From positions 186,001 to 250,000 of the forward strand of contig NZ_VHKL01000002.1 of NCBI RefSeq assembly GCF_007474605.1: a stretch of DNA of 64,000 bases. The letters are read 5' to 3'. Below the pieces are notes generated by a model. The model had not been told where the DNA came from, did no database searches, and saw nothing but the letters and a program-made list of their open reading frames with translations. A program made the translations under genes and the position numbers. This DNA is from Rhodoligotrophos appendicifer (GTDB taxonomy: Bacteria; Pseudomonadota; Alphaproteobacteria; Rhizobiales; Im1). Positions within the stretch are counted from its first letter, which is position 1, and each line of letters starts with the position of its first letter. This document shows positions 50,188-58,372 of the stretch, one piece after another.

Positions 50188-51390
50188 ATGAACGGACTTA
50201 AACTCAACGACAATGCAGCCACGCTGCAGGAGGAGGGCGCTTTCGGCGTGCTCGAGCGGGCGCTGGCCTTTCAGAGCTCCGGCCATGACGTCATCAATCT
50301 CGGCATCGGTCAGCCTGACCTGCGGCCGCCGGCCCATGTGGTGGACGCAGGCGCGAAGGCCGCCAAGGACGGGCCCCATGGCTATACCTCAACCGTCGGC
50401 ATCACCCCCTTGCGCGAGGCTGTGGCCGCAGATGTGAGCCGCCGGACCGGCAGTTCTGTCGATGCCGAGCAGGTGGTGATCGTGCCGGGGGGCAAGGTCA
50501 CCATCTTCCTGGCCGCCACGCTGTTCGGCGGACCGGGCGCGGAAATCCTCTATCCCGATCCGGGCTTCCCTCCCTATCGCGAGGCCATCCGACTGTCGGG
50601 CGCGCGGTCGGTGCCGTATCCGATCCGCGAGTCCCATGGTTTTGCCTTCTCGGCCGAAGAAGTGCTCAGCCTGATCGGGCCGGACACGACGCTGATCATC
50701 CTCAACAGCCCGGCCAATCCCACGGGCGGGATCGTGCCCCGGGCCGAACTCGACAAGCTGGCTGCAGGCCTTGCCGATCATCCGCATGTGGCGGTGCTGA
50801 CGGACGAGATCTATTCACAGCTCACATTCGACGGCGAGCACGCCAGCTTCTACAGCTATCCCGAGTTGCGCGACCGGACGATCCTGCTGGATGGCTGGAG
50901 CAAGACCTTCGCCATGACGGGGTGGCGGCTTGGCTTCGGCGTGTGGCCGACGGCCCTCGTTCCCTATGTCCGCAAGATCATCTCGGCGACCCATTCCTGC
51001 GTGAACGTAGCGGCGCAGATGGCGGGGCTGGCCGCCATCACCGGGCCGCGGGACGAGGTCGACGCCTATCGCAAGGTGCTGGAGGAGCGCCGCGATGCCC
51101 TGGTTGCCGCCCTCAACGACATTCCCGGCGTTTCATGCCGCGTTCCGGGGGGAGCGTTCTATGTGTTTCCCAATGTGACGGGCACCGGCTGGCCGAGCGA
51201 CATCCTCGCCGACCATCTGCTCGAGCGCGCTCATGTGGCGGTGGTCCCCGGCGAGAGCTTCGGCGCCAATGGCGAAGGCTTTCTCAGGCTTTCCTATGCA
51301 ACCGAGCTCGACCGCCTGATGGAGGCGGCGAGCCGCATGGCAGAGTATCTGGAAAGCTATCCTGCCCTTGGCCGGGCCGGGAATTTCTGA
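50188..51390 (+). CDS. Class I/II PLP-dependent aminotransferase
   Basis: 400 residues. Fold-type I aminotransferase features: VINLGIGQPDLRPPAHVVDA, GYTSTVGITPLREAVA, LNSPANPTGGIV, the PLP Lys in LDGWSKTFAMTGWRLGFG and the carboxylate-binding Arg in EGFLRLSYA. It resembles the aspartate/aromatic aminotransferase AspC group of subfamily I-gamma. It converts an amino acid and a 2-oxo acid; substrate unknown. The partner dehydrogenase upstream and the amino-acid-type ABC transporter genes downstream (opposite strand) suggest an amino or hydroxyamino acid is part of this pathway. Confidence 0.9.
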   Translation: MNGLKLNDNAATLQEEGAFGVLERALAFQSSGHDVINLGIGQPDLRPPAHVVDAGAKAAKDGPHGYTSTVGITPLREAVAADVSRRTGSSVDAEQVVIVPGGKVTIFLAATLFGGPGAEILYPDPGFPPYREAIRLSGARSVPYPIRESHGFAFSAEEVLSLIGPDTTLIILNSPANPTGGIVPRAELDKLAAGLADHPHVAVLTDEIYSQLTFDGEHASFYSYPELRDRTILLDGWSKTFAMTGWRLGFGVWPTALVPYVRKIISATHSCVNVAAQMAGLAAITGPRDEVDAYRKVLEERRDALVAALNDIPGVSCRVPGGAFYVFPNVTGTGWPSDILADHLLERAHVAVVPGESFGANGEGFLRLSYATELDRLMEAASRMAEYLESYPALGRAGNF

Positions 51391-51415
51391 TCAAGGGGTG
51401 CCTTGGCCTGAGGGC

Positions 51416-52102
51416 TCAGCCCTTGGCCTTGGCATCCTTCGCGACCCAGCCTTTGCGGGTGTAGTCCTCCAGCGCCCGCACGGCGAGGCCTGAGGGATAG
51501 CAGACGGCGAAATAGAGGATCGCCGTCACCGTATAGACGGTGAAATACTGGAAGTTGCGGGCGGCGATGATCTGGCCGCTGAACATCAGCTCCTGCACCG
51601 TCACGACGGAGGCGAGCGAAGTGTCCTTGAACAGGGAAATCAGATAGTTGCCGAGGGTCGGCAGGACCACGCGGGTCGCCTGAGGCAGGATCACCTTGCG
51701 GAAGGCCAGATAGCGCGACAGGCCCAGGCTGAGGGCCGCTTCGAGCTGCCCCTTCTGGATCGACTGGATGCCGCCGCGAAAGACCTCGCTCAGATAGGCG
51801 GCGTAGTGGAGAGACAGGCCCGTGATCGCAGCGGTGATCGGATCGAGCCTGATCCCGGCAGTGGGCAATACGTAATAGATGTAGATGAGCTGCAGGATGA
51901 GCGGGGTCGCCCGCATGAATTCGACGAAGACATTGGCCGGCCAGCGGATCAACTTCAGCTCAGACAGTCGCGCCAGGGCCAGCGGGATTGCCATGACGGT
52001 GGCCAGCACCATGGTGACAAGAGTGAGAAAGACGGTGAGGCTGAGCCCGCGCAGGAAGACCTGCCAGTAATCGCCGATCACCTCGAAATTCAGAAGATCC
52101 AT
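51416..52102 (-). CDS. Polar amino-acid-type ABC transporter permease
   Basis: 228 residues from ATG 52102. Membrane helices and the EAA-type loop EAALSLGLSRYLAFRKVILPQ identify the HisM/GlnP family; the first half has SLTVFLTLVTMVLATVMAIP and FMRATPLILQLIYIYYVLP. It should form a homodimer in the inner membrane. The binding protein gene lies 187 bp upstream on the same strand. No ATP-binding subunit is encoded in this window, so the ATPase must come from elsewhere. The longer frame to 52165 lacks membrane-like sequence. Confidence 0.9.
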   Translation of the reverse strand: MDLLNFEVIGDYWQVFLRGLSLTVFLTLVTMVLATVMAIPLALARLSELKLIRWPANVFVEFMRATPLILQLIYIYYVLPTAGIRLDPITAAITGLSLHYAAYLSEVFRGGIQSIQKGQLEAALSLGLSRYLAFRKVILPQATRVVLPTLGNYLISLFKDTSLASVVTVQELMFSGQIIAARNFQYFTVYTVTAILYFAVCYPSGLAVRALEDYTRKGWVAKDAKAKG

Positions 52103-52248
52103 TGGTCGCTGCCCCTGGGAAGTCTCACCGGTCCCCGCTTGGGAGCGGGCGGAATGCCTGAGCATTGCAGCGAGGGGGCCCCGGGGCTCCGGCCTTCCTC
52201 GGGCTCGCGGCGGGACGCCTCACCCTGCCACTGCTGCCGCAACAGGCC

Positions 52249-52275
52249 TCCCTCCCCCAAAAAATGGGAGAGGGA
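52249..52275 (-). terminator. Hairpin between binding-protein and permease genes
   Basis: TCCCTCCCCC and GGGAGAGGGA pair around an A-rich loop (9 pairs, one mismatch), 14 bp after the binding-protein stop. It could block most read-through or protect the upstream mRNA, giving more binding protein than permease. Confidence 0.4.
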
Positions 52276-52289
52276 CTTTCATGGCATCG

Positions 52290-53150
52290 TCAATTGTTCA
52301 GCGGGAAGAAGAAGAGGTTGGCGTCGGAGAAGCCGTATTTCTTCAGCAGCGCGGAGACCGTGCCGTTGCCGCGAGCCTCGTCGAGACCCATGCTCACGGC
52401 GACGCGCAGGGAACAGTCTTCCTTCCGGAGACCGGGCCGCACATAGCCGTAGCCATAGGTGAAGATCAGCTCGTCGGGCACCTTCACACCCTTCACCAGC
52501 TCCATTGGAGAGCTTTTATTAGAAGCCAGGAAGAGGTTGATCTTCGTGTCGTCGTCGACCACCGCGCTGACCCGGCCCGTGGCCACGGCGCTGAACTGTT
52601 CAGCGTCGGTCTGGAAGGGGACAACCTCGGCGCCGATCTTGCGGAGATACTCGTCAGCGGCAGAGCCGGCGATCGCACCCACAGGCTTGCCCTTCAGGTC
52701 GTCATAGGACTTGATCCCGTCGGGATTGCCGGATTTCACCAGAATCGCCGGGCCATACCAGTAGGCGGGGCTGGTGAAGGAAATGACCTTCTTGCGATCC
52801 GGCGTGATGTGCAGGGCCGCGACCATGTCGATGCGCTTGGCGAGCAGGGCCGGAATCAGCTGGCCGAAGGGCATGACCTCATATTTGATATTGTTGATTT
52901 CGGCCCATTTGAGAGCCGCTTCGTCGATCTCGACCTCGAGGCCTTCCGCTTTTTGCGTGCCCGGATTGAGCGAGGTGAATGGCGGGGAGGGCGAGATGCC
53001 CACCACGATCCCCTCAGTCTTGGCCTTCTCATATGACCCGTCGCCGCAATTCTCGATCAGCGGCGTAGCCTCGTGCGGAAGCTCCTGTGCGACGGCGCTG
53101 CCTGCGCCCAAGCCGAGTAGGAGCGCCGTGACTGCAACGGAAAATCTCAT
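52290..53150 (-). CDS. Amino-acid-type ABC transporter substrate-binding protein
   Basis: 286 residues from ATG 53150 (GGGGAG eight bases upstream; ATG 53156 also possible). Signal peptide MRFSVAVTALLLGLGAGSAV with cleavage near AQE. The SBP_bac_3 pattern is clear: EGLEVEIDEAALKWAEINNI, RIDMVAALHITPDRKKVISF, LVKSGNPDGIKSYDDLKGKP, GRVSAVVDDDTKINLFL. It captures a polar amino acid or related small organic acid in the periplasm for the permease encoded downstream. Two mature Cys (ENCGDGS, KEDCSLR) probably form a disulfide, as is usual here. Confidence 0.9.
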   Translation of the reverse strand: MRFSVAVTALLLGLGAGSAVAQELPHEATPLIENCGDGSYEKAKTEGIVVGISPSPPFTSLNPGTQKAEGLEVEIDEAALKWAEINNIKYEVMPFGQLIPALLAKRIDMVAALHITPDRKKVISFTSPAYWYGPAILVKSGNPDGIKSYDDLKGKPVGAIAGSAADEYLRKIGAEVVPFQTDAEQFSAVATGRVSAVVDDDTKINLFLASNKSSPMELVKGVKVPDELIFTYGYGYVRPGLRKEDCSLRVAVSMGLDEARGNGTVSALLKKYGFSDANLFFFPLNN

Positions 53151-53239
53151 CTGCATTCTCCCCTGTCCCTGTCTGTTCAACCCACCTTGGCCGAGTGCAG
53201 TTTGCAGCTTGAAGTCGACCGTCGAAGCCGCTAGCGTGC

Positions 53240-53254
53240 ATTGGCCTTACCAAT
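53240..53254. promoter_or_regulatory. Candidate GntR-type operator in the 53151-53363 divergent gap
   Basis: ATTGG-CCTTA-CCAAT, perfect 5-bp arms, between the binding-protein gene and the enolase-family gene. The FadR-type regulator encoded at 56219 is a plausible binder. Short arms make chance occurrence possible. Confidence 0.3.
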
Positions 53255-53363
53255 TCAGCAGGTTGTTCAGCCGTCCGCAAGAAGTTTGTGCAAATCCGAG
53301 ACCGTCGCAGAACGGTCCGTCGACGAGAGGCAGCCAGGATGGGGAGTAGACGGACGCTTAGCC

Positions 53364-54503
53364 ATGACGAGTGACCTGACCATCGACCGGGTCGAGACCT
53401 GGGCGTGCAGCCTGCCGCTGCCCTCCGCTCTCTCCTTCGGAAACTTTACCGTGACGTCCCGCCAGTATGCAGCGGTGCGGATCACCACGCGCTGCGGGCT
53501 CGTCGCCGACTGCCTCGGACATACCCGCCGATCGCCGGTGGACGTGGCGATCGCCGACCTCCTGGCACCCCGCCTCGTGGGGAAGGATGCCGGAAATCAC
53601 GGCGAGCGGCTGGCGGATCTGCGGCGCGCAACCTTGGCCATCGAGGATGACGGCGTCATCGGCCGCGCCCGCTCCATGGTGGATATCTGCCTGTGGGATC
53701 TGCGTGCCCAAGCCCTCGGTGTGCCGGTCTGGCAGCTGCTCGGCGGTCATCAACGGCAGGTGCGGGTGGGACTCGTCGAGGGCTATGAGATCGAAGGCGA
53801 AGGAGAGGACGACATCGCCGCCCGCCTTACGGCGCGGGCGGACGAAGGCTACGACTTCTTCAAGATGGAAGCCGCTCATTATGGCGAGCCGCGCCCCATT
53901 CGGCGGATTCTCGAAACGGTGAGACGGTCGGTCCCGAAGGCCGAATTCACCTGCGATCTCGCCTGGTCGTGGAAAACGGCCCGGCAGGGGCTGGAGGCCG
54001 CCGATCTGTGGCAGGATCTCGGCATCGGCTGGATCGAGGATCCCATGCCGCGGACGCGGGTGTCCGAGATCGCCTTCCTGCGCCAGCATTCCAAGGTGCC
54101 GATCGGGCTCGGAGACGAATGCACGCGCCCGCTCGACCTCGAGAACTTGATGGAACGGGAGGCCATCGACGTCGTGCGGGTGGATGCGACCACCATCGGG
54201 GGCTTCACCGCCGCCCTGAGCCTCGCTGCCCGAGCGGTGTCGAAAGGCTTCCGCGTGTCCTATCACGTCAATCCGGAAGTCCATCGCCATTGCGTCTTCG
54301 CCGATGACGCTGCCGACCATATCGAGGTGTTTCCCGCCGACCGGCCCTTCGACTGCTCGCATATGCTGATCGAAGCGCCCGCCTTCGCCGATATCGAGCG
54401 TGGGCACCTGTCGCCGCCGACCGCGCCCGGCACCGGGCTCCGCCTGAACAGCGACGCGCTTGCCCATTATGCCTATCGCCACGCCATCCACAAAGGCGAC
54501 TAG
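53364..54503 (+). CDS. Enolase-superfamily protein (mandelate racemase-like), second copy
   Basis: 379 residues, clearly different from the 46384 gene. Superfamily residues: Lys in DFFKMEAAHYG, metal ligands Asp in FTCDLAWSW, Glu in GWIEDPMP and Glu in GLGDECTRP, then Asp in VVRVDATTIGG and His in SYHVNPEVHRH. Probably a sugar-acid or amino-acid-derived dehydratase/epimerase of the mandelate racemase subgroup; the FKMEAAH version of the strand-2 motif is unusual. First gene of a compact operon with SDR, 2-hydroxyacid dehydrogenase, GntR and decarboxylase-fold genes. ATG 53364 is preferred; the open frame further upstream is promoter. Confidence 0.85.
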   Translation: MTSDLTIDRVETWACSLPLPSALSFGNFTVTSRQYAAVRITTRCGLVADCLGHTRRSPVDVAIADLLAPRLVGKDAGNHGERLADLRRATLAIEDDGVIGRARSMVDICLWDLRAQALGVPVWQLLGGHQRQVRVGLVEGYEIEGEGEDDIAARLTARADEGYDFFKMEAAHYGEPRPIRRILETVRRSVPKAEFTCDLAWSWKTARQGLEAADLWQDLGIGWIEDPMPRTRVSEIAFLRQHSKVPIGLGDECTRPLDLENLMEREAIDVVRVDATTIGGFTAALSLAARAVSKGFRVSYHVNPEVHRHCVFADDAADHIEVFPADRPFDCSHMLIEAPAFADIERGHLSPPTAPGTGLRLNSDALAHYAYRHAIHKGD

Positions 54504-54504
54504 C

Positions 54505-55284
54505 ATGACGTCAGACGCCAAAGCCGTCTTCATCACCGGCGGTGCCAATGGCATCGGCTGGGCCACCGCGGAGACCTTCGCTGCCCGGGGCTGGCACGTC
54601 ACCATCGCCGATGTGGAGATCGCGCGCGCACGGACCCGAGCCGAGGGCTTCGCAGGCAAAATGCTGGCGCTGCCTCTCGACGTCACCGATCGCGTCGCGG
54701 TGGACCAGGCCTTCGCCTCGGCCACCGCGCATTGGGGCCGCCTCGATGCGCTCATCAACAATGCCGGCATTCAACGGCATGCCCCGCTGGAGAGCCTGAC
54801 CTTCGAGAATTGGAACGCGGTGCTCGACGTCAACCTGCATGGCGCATTGCACTGTCTGCAGGCCGCAGGGCGGATCATGCTGGCCCAGGGCAGCGGTGCC
54901 ATCGTCAATCTCGCCTCCATCGCTGCGACCCGCGGTGCCCCGGGTCGCGCTCCCTATGCGGTGTCGAAGGCCGCCATCGCGTCGCTGACGAAGACTGCTG
55001 CCGTGGAGTGGACCGCCCGCGGCGTGCGGGTCAATGCGGTCGCCCCCGGCTATGTCGAGACCGATCTGGTGACCGTCGCCGTCGCGGAGGGGCGCCTGAA
55101 CACCGTGCCGATGATCGAGCGGACGCCGGCGCGACGGCTGGCCGATCCCTCGGAGATCGCGCGGGCCATCTATTTCCTCTGCACGGAGGATGCCTCCTAT
55201 GTCAGCGGTCATGTGCTGCATGTGGATGGCGGCTTCGAAGCCGATTACGGCGTCCCGTTCTTTCCACCCAAAGCCCTGCCATGA
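54505..55284 (+). CDS. SDR-family dehydrogenase
   Basis: 259 residues from ATG 54505, one base after the enolase-family stop, with AAAGGCGA as ribosome site. TGGANGIGWATAETF, INNAGI, NLASIAATRG and YAVSK are the coenzyme and catalytic motifs; NAVAPGYVETDL and SGHVLHVDGGF close the fold. Classical NAD(P)-dependent SDR, likely oxidising a hydroxyl of a sugar acid or of the enolase product. Its stop overlaps the next gene's ATG (ATGA), giving tight coupling. Exact substrate cannot be derived. Confidence 0.87.
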   Translation: MTSDAKAVFITGGANGIGWATAETFAARGWHVTIADVEIARARTRAEGFAGKMLALPLDVTDRVAVDQAFASATAHWGRLDALINNAGIQRHAPLESLTFENWNAVLDVNLHGALHCLQAAGRIMLAQGSGAIVNLASIAATRGAPGRAPYAVSKAAIASLTKTAAVEWTARGVRVNAVAPGYVETDLVTVAVAEGRLNTVPMIERTPARRLADPSEIARAIYFLCTEDASYVSGHVLHVDGGFEADYGVPFFPPKALP

Positions 55285-56234
55285 CCCGTATCGTCGTGAC
55301 CGACAGCACCTTCGGCGCGTTGCCGCATGAGCAGGCAGTGGCCGCCCGGCACGGCGCGCAGTTGGACAGCTTCCAGTGCCGGACCGCTGAAGAGGTGGTG
55401 GCCGCCGTCGAGGGGGCGGATGCCGTCTTCGTTCAGTTCGCGCCCATGACGGACGCCGCGCTCAGCGCTCTGAAGACAGGGGCGACCGTGGTGCGCTACG
55501 GCGTCGGCTTCGACAATATCGACGTCATCGCCGCGCGTCGGCTCGGGGTTCAGGTCGCGTATGTGCCGGATTATTGCGTGGACGAAGTCGCCGACCACAC
55601 GCTGGCCATGCTGCTCTCACTCTACCGGAAGCTCCCGGCCCTGGACGCCTCGGTGCGAGGGGGGGACTGGAGCGCCGTCGCGGTGTCGCGTCCCTTGAGA
55701 CCCGCAGCCGAGACGGTCATAGGCTTCCTCGGCCTCGGCCGCATCGGTCGGGCAGTGCTGGCGCGGCTGCGTCCCTTCGGTTTCCCGATCATGGTTGCCG
55801 ATCCGATGCTCGACGCGGCGAGCGCGGCCAGCCTCGGCGTGGGCTCCTCAAGCTTCGAGGCAATGCTGCCGCAGGTCGATGCGCTGCTGCTGCATGCGCC
55901 GGTCACCCCCGAGACGCGGGAGATCATCAATGCAGTCTCGCTGGCGCGGATGAAGACGGGCGCCGTCATCGTCAATTGCTCGCGCGGTGCGCTGATCGAC
56001 GAGGCGGCCCTGGCGGAGGCCCTGACCCGAGGCCATCTCGGGGCGGCCGCCCTCGATGTCTTTGCCACCGAGCCGTTGCTCGCGACGTCGCCGCTCAGGC
56101 AGGCGCCCAACCTGCTGTTGTCGCCGCATGCGGCCTGGTATTCTGATGCCGCCATGGACACGCTCCAGCGCCTCGCCGCCGACGAGATCGATCGTGCGCT
56201 GAGCGGAAGGCCGCCACGATGCCCCGTCCCATGA
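55281..56234 (+). CDS. D-2-hydroxyacid dehydrogenase
   Basis: 317 residues. The D-isomer dehydrogenase family pattern is complete: YGVGFDNIDVIAARRLGVQV, NAD motif TVIGFLGLGRIGRAVLARL, catalytic Arg region VNCSRGALIDEAAL, the Glu in DVFATEPL and the catalytic His in SPHAAWYS. It interconverts a 2-hydroxy acid and a 2-oxo acid with NAD(P)H, for example hydroxypyruvate/glyoxylate-like substrates. ATG overlaps the preceding stop; its own 3' end overlaps the GntR gene by 16 bp. Confidence 0.88.
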   Translation: MTRIVVTDSTFGALPHEQAVAARHGAQLDSFQCRTAEEVVAAVEGADAVFVQFAPMTDAALSALKTGATVVRYGVGFDNIDVIAARRLGVQVAYVPDYCVDEVADHTLAMLLSLYRKLPALDASVRGGDWSAVAVSRPLRPAAETVIGFLGLGRIGRAVLARLRPFGFPIMVADPMLDAASAASLGVGSSSFEAMLPQVDALLLHAPVTPETREIINAVSLARMKTGAVIVNCSRGALIDEAALAEALTRGHLGAAALDVFATEPLLATSPLRQAPNLLLSPHAAWYSDAAMDTLQRLAADEIDRALSGRPPRCPVP

Positions 56235-56974
56235 CCGCCCGCACCGGTGCCTCCATGGAGGATTTCGCTCCGATCGAACGGGTGTCGGTCGCCGAGCAGG
56301 TGGCGCGGAACCTCCTGGACCTGATCCGCTCGGGAAGCGTCCGGCCCGGCCAGCAGCTGCCGACGGAGCGCGATCTCGCCGCAACCCTCCAGGTCTCGCG
56401 TCCCTCTGTGCGCGAGGCCCTGAGGGGATTGCAGATCCTCGGCGTCGTCAAGGTACGGCAGGGTGGGGGCGTGTTCGTCAGCTCGCTGGAAGCGGCGGAA
56501 ATCCTGGCGCCGCTGCAGATGCTGATCACGCTCACGGAGGAGAACTTCGAGGCGCTGCACGAATCTCGCGTCGTGGTCGAAGGGGCCATGGGACGACGTC
56601 TGGCGGAGAAGGTCGATACAGGCACGATCGTGCGGCTCACCAAGATGGCGGAGATCCAGAAGGGCCTCATCCGCAATCCGGTCGCATTCCGCGTGTCCGA
56701 CATGGAGTTCCATCGCACCCTCGGTGCCGCGCTCGACAATCCCTTCCTCGAGCGCATCTCGGAGGCGCTCTACTTCCTCGGCAACGAATATCGCAAGATC
56801 GCCTGGGAGACCCCGGGGGTGCTCGCGCGGTCCGTCGAGGACCATGTGCAGATCATCGCCGCGCTCGAGACGCGGGACGCTGCAGGCATCGAGGCGGCGA
56901 TGGTCCAGCATATGCGCAGCGTGCACGAGACCACGCGCGCCGCCATGGTCGCGAAGGGAGAGGCCGATGAGTGA
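56219..56974 (+). CDS. FadR-subfamily GntR transcriptional regulator
   Basis: 251 residues. N-terminal winged helix: VSVAEQVARNLLDLIRSGSV, GQQLPTERDLAATLQVSRPS, VREALRGLQILGVVKVRQGG (about 25-85). The C-terminal FCD domain has EARMVVE-like ESRVVVEGAMGRRL and metal-binding His candidates in MEFHRTLG and MVQHMRSVHE. It would repress this sugar-acid operon until its ligand appears. It could also be considered for the TTGTCnGACAA elements upstream of the acyl-CoA operons, but they are over 35 kb away. ATG 56219 has GGAAGG eight bases upstream. Confidence 0.88.
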   Translation: MPRPMTARTGASMEDFAPIERVSVAEQVARNLLDLIRSGSVRPGQQLPTERDLAATLQVSRPSVREALRGLQILGVVKVRQGGGVFVSSLEAAEILAPLQMLITLTEENFEALHESRVVVEGAMGRRLAEKVDTGTIVRLTKMAEIQKGLIRNPVAFRVSDMEFHRTLGAALDNPFLERISEALYFLGNEYRKIAWETPGVLARSVEDHVQIIAALETRDAAGIEAAMVQHMRSVHETTRAAMVAKGEADE

Positions 56975-57749
56975 CTGGAAGAGCCAGGCCGCCGACCGGC
57001 TCACTCTGGAGCGCATCCTCGCTCCCGGCTTTTCCACACCCTTCGATGCTCCCACGGTGCCGCCCTTTCCCTTCGGCTTCCGGAATGCGGAGGTCTTGAC
57101 GCTCGCCTGGCGGACGGATGAAGAGGCAGTGGCGCGGATCCTGCCGCCGCCGCTGGAGCCGGCCTCCGACATCGTTCTCGCGCATATCTACAAGATGAAC
57201 GATACGGAGTGGCTCGGACCTTATTACGAAAGCAACGTCATGGTCGGATGCCGCTATGGCCCGACAGGGCAGGCGGGCGGGTACTCACCCTATCTGTTCC
57301 TGTCCTCGGATGGCGGCGTCGTCCATGGGCGCGAGGTGCATGGGCAGCCAAAGAAGCTCGGGGCGCCGAAGCTGGAGGCGCGCGGGGATGCCTGGGTCGG
57401 CACGATCGAGCGCAACGGCATCGACCTCCTGACCGGCACCATGGCCTATAAGCAGCAGCGTGCGGAGATCGCACGGATGTCGGGCTATTTCGACTTCGCC
57501 CTCAACATCAACCTGAAGGCCATCGACCATATCGACGGCACGCCGGCCATCCGGCAGCTCACGGCGCGTCGGCTGGGCTCGCTCACGGTGCATGAATGCT
57601 GGTCCGGTCCCTGCACGGTGGAGCTGCGGCCAAACATCCAGGCGCCGGTCTATCGTCTGCCTGTGCGGGACATGCTGGAAGGCTTCTGGTGGCGGGCCGA
57701 TTTCAGCCTCGTTCCGGGCGAGATCCTGCATGATTATCTGAGCCGCTGA
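56967..57749 (+). CDS. Acetoacetate-decarboxylase-fold protein
   Basis: 260 residues; its ATG lies inside the last codons of the GntR gene (8-bp overlap). The ADC family block GREVHGQPKKLGAPKLE contains the Lys-Lys pair, one of which forms the Schiff base in acetoacetate decarboxylase, and is followed by strands with TIERNGIDLLTGTMAYK. Many such ADC-fold proteins have turned out to be aldolase-dehydratases or to act on other keto acids, so decarboxylation of acetoacetate is not assured. In this operon a 2-keto acid from the sugar-acid route is a reasonable substrate. 47-bp 3' overlap with the thioesterase gene. Confidence 0.85.
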   Translation: MSDWKSQAADRLTLERILAPGFSTPFDAPTVPPFPFGFRNAEVLTLAWRTDEEAVARILPPPLEPASDIVLAHIYKMNDTEWLGPYYESNVMVGCRYGPTGQAGGYSPYLFLSSDGGVVHGREVHGQPKKLGAPKLEARGDAWVGTIERNGIDLLTGTMAYKQQRAEIARMSGYFDFALNINLKAIDHIDGTPAIRQLTARRLGSLTVHECWSGPCTVELRPNIQAPVYRLPVRDMLEGFWWRADFSLVPGEILHDYLSR

Positions 57750-58203
57750 GGCCCTCCCTCGGGAAGATCAACAGGGTGGAGGTCGCGGACGCATAGAGCC
57801 TGCCATTGCGGTCGACGAGCTTCGCTTCGGAGAAGGCGACGCGGCGACCGAAGCTGAGAACACGACCTTCGGCGCGAACTGCTCCGGTTTCCGTCGTCAG
57901 CGCCCGGTGGTAGGCGACCTTCAGTTCCAGTGTCGTATAGGCCTGCTGCGCTGCCAGCTTAGTGTGAACGCTGCAGCCACAGGCGCTGTCGAGAAGGGTC
58001 GCCGCGTAGCCGCCATGGATGGTGCCCAGGGGATTGTAGGCATGGAGCCCCGGCACGCCCTCGAAGACCGCCGAACCATCGCCCACCTCGATCAGCCTGA
58101 ACTCCATCGTGTCGCCGATGGGCGGACGCCCGCCCCTGTCGATCAAGGCCTGCAGGATCTGCCGGCCGGTGAGGGAAGGGTCCATTTCCTCAAGCAGATT
58201 CAT
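57703..58203 (-). CDS. PaaI-family hotdog thioesterase
   Basis: 166 residues from ATG 58203. The hotdog core is HAYNPLGTIHGGYAATLLDS (catalytic-loop N-P-x-G-x-x-H-G-G) followed by SACGCSVHTKLAAQQAYTTL and the strand YHRALTTETGAVRAEGRVLS. PaaI-like thioesterases hydrolyse small acyl- or aryl-CoA, releasing CoA. The conserved Asp of LLDSACG matches the catalytic acid. It is convergent with, and overlaps, the ADC-fold gene and is divergent from the TetR gene at 58373. Confidence 0.87.
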   Translation of the reverse strand: MNLLEEMDPSLTGRQILQALIDRGGRPPIGDTMEFRLIEVGDGSAVFEGVPGLHAYNPLGTIHGGYAATLLDSACGCSVHTKLAAQQAYTTLELKVAYHRALTTETGAVRAEGRVLSFGRRVAFSEAKLVDRNGRLYASATSTLLIFPREGLSGSDNHAGSRPERG

Positions 58204-58330
58204 AAGAGCGTCCCAAAGCAAATATTGATGATGGCTGTCATAATGCCGGCTCTACCACGATTGCCAAACATGCGTCATGCACCATTTTCCATCCGTTTTT
58301 TCCCGGCAAAGATCGGCTCTCTTGTAAAAA

Positions 58331-58352
58331 TGATAAATTATGATATTTATCA
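58331..58352. promoter_or_regulatory. Perfect 22-bp palindrome, probable TetR operator with embedded -10
   Basis: TGATAAAT (58331-58338), spacer TATGAT, ATTTATCA (58345-58352). The spacer is itself a near-consensus -10 hexamer. It ends 20 bp before the TetR start at 58373, so binding would shut off the tetR-RND transcript. The surrounding 40 bp are strikingly AT-rich for this genome. Confidence 0.7.
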
Positions 58353-58372
58353 GAAATCAGTCAGGAGCGCCC

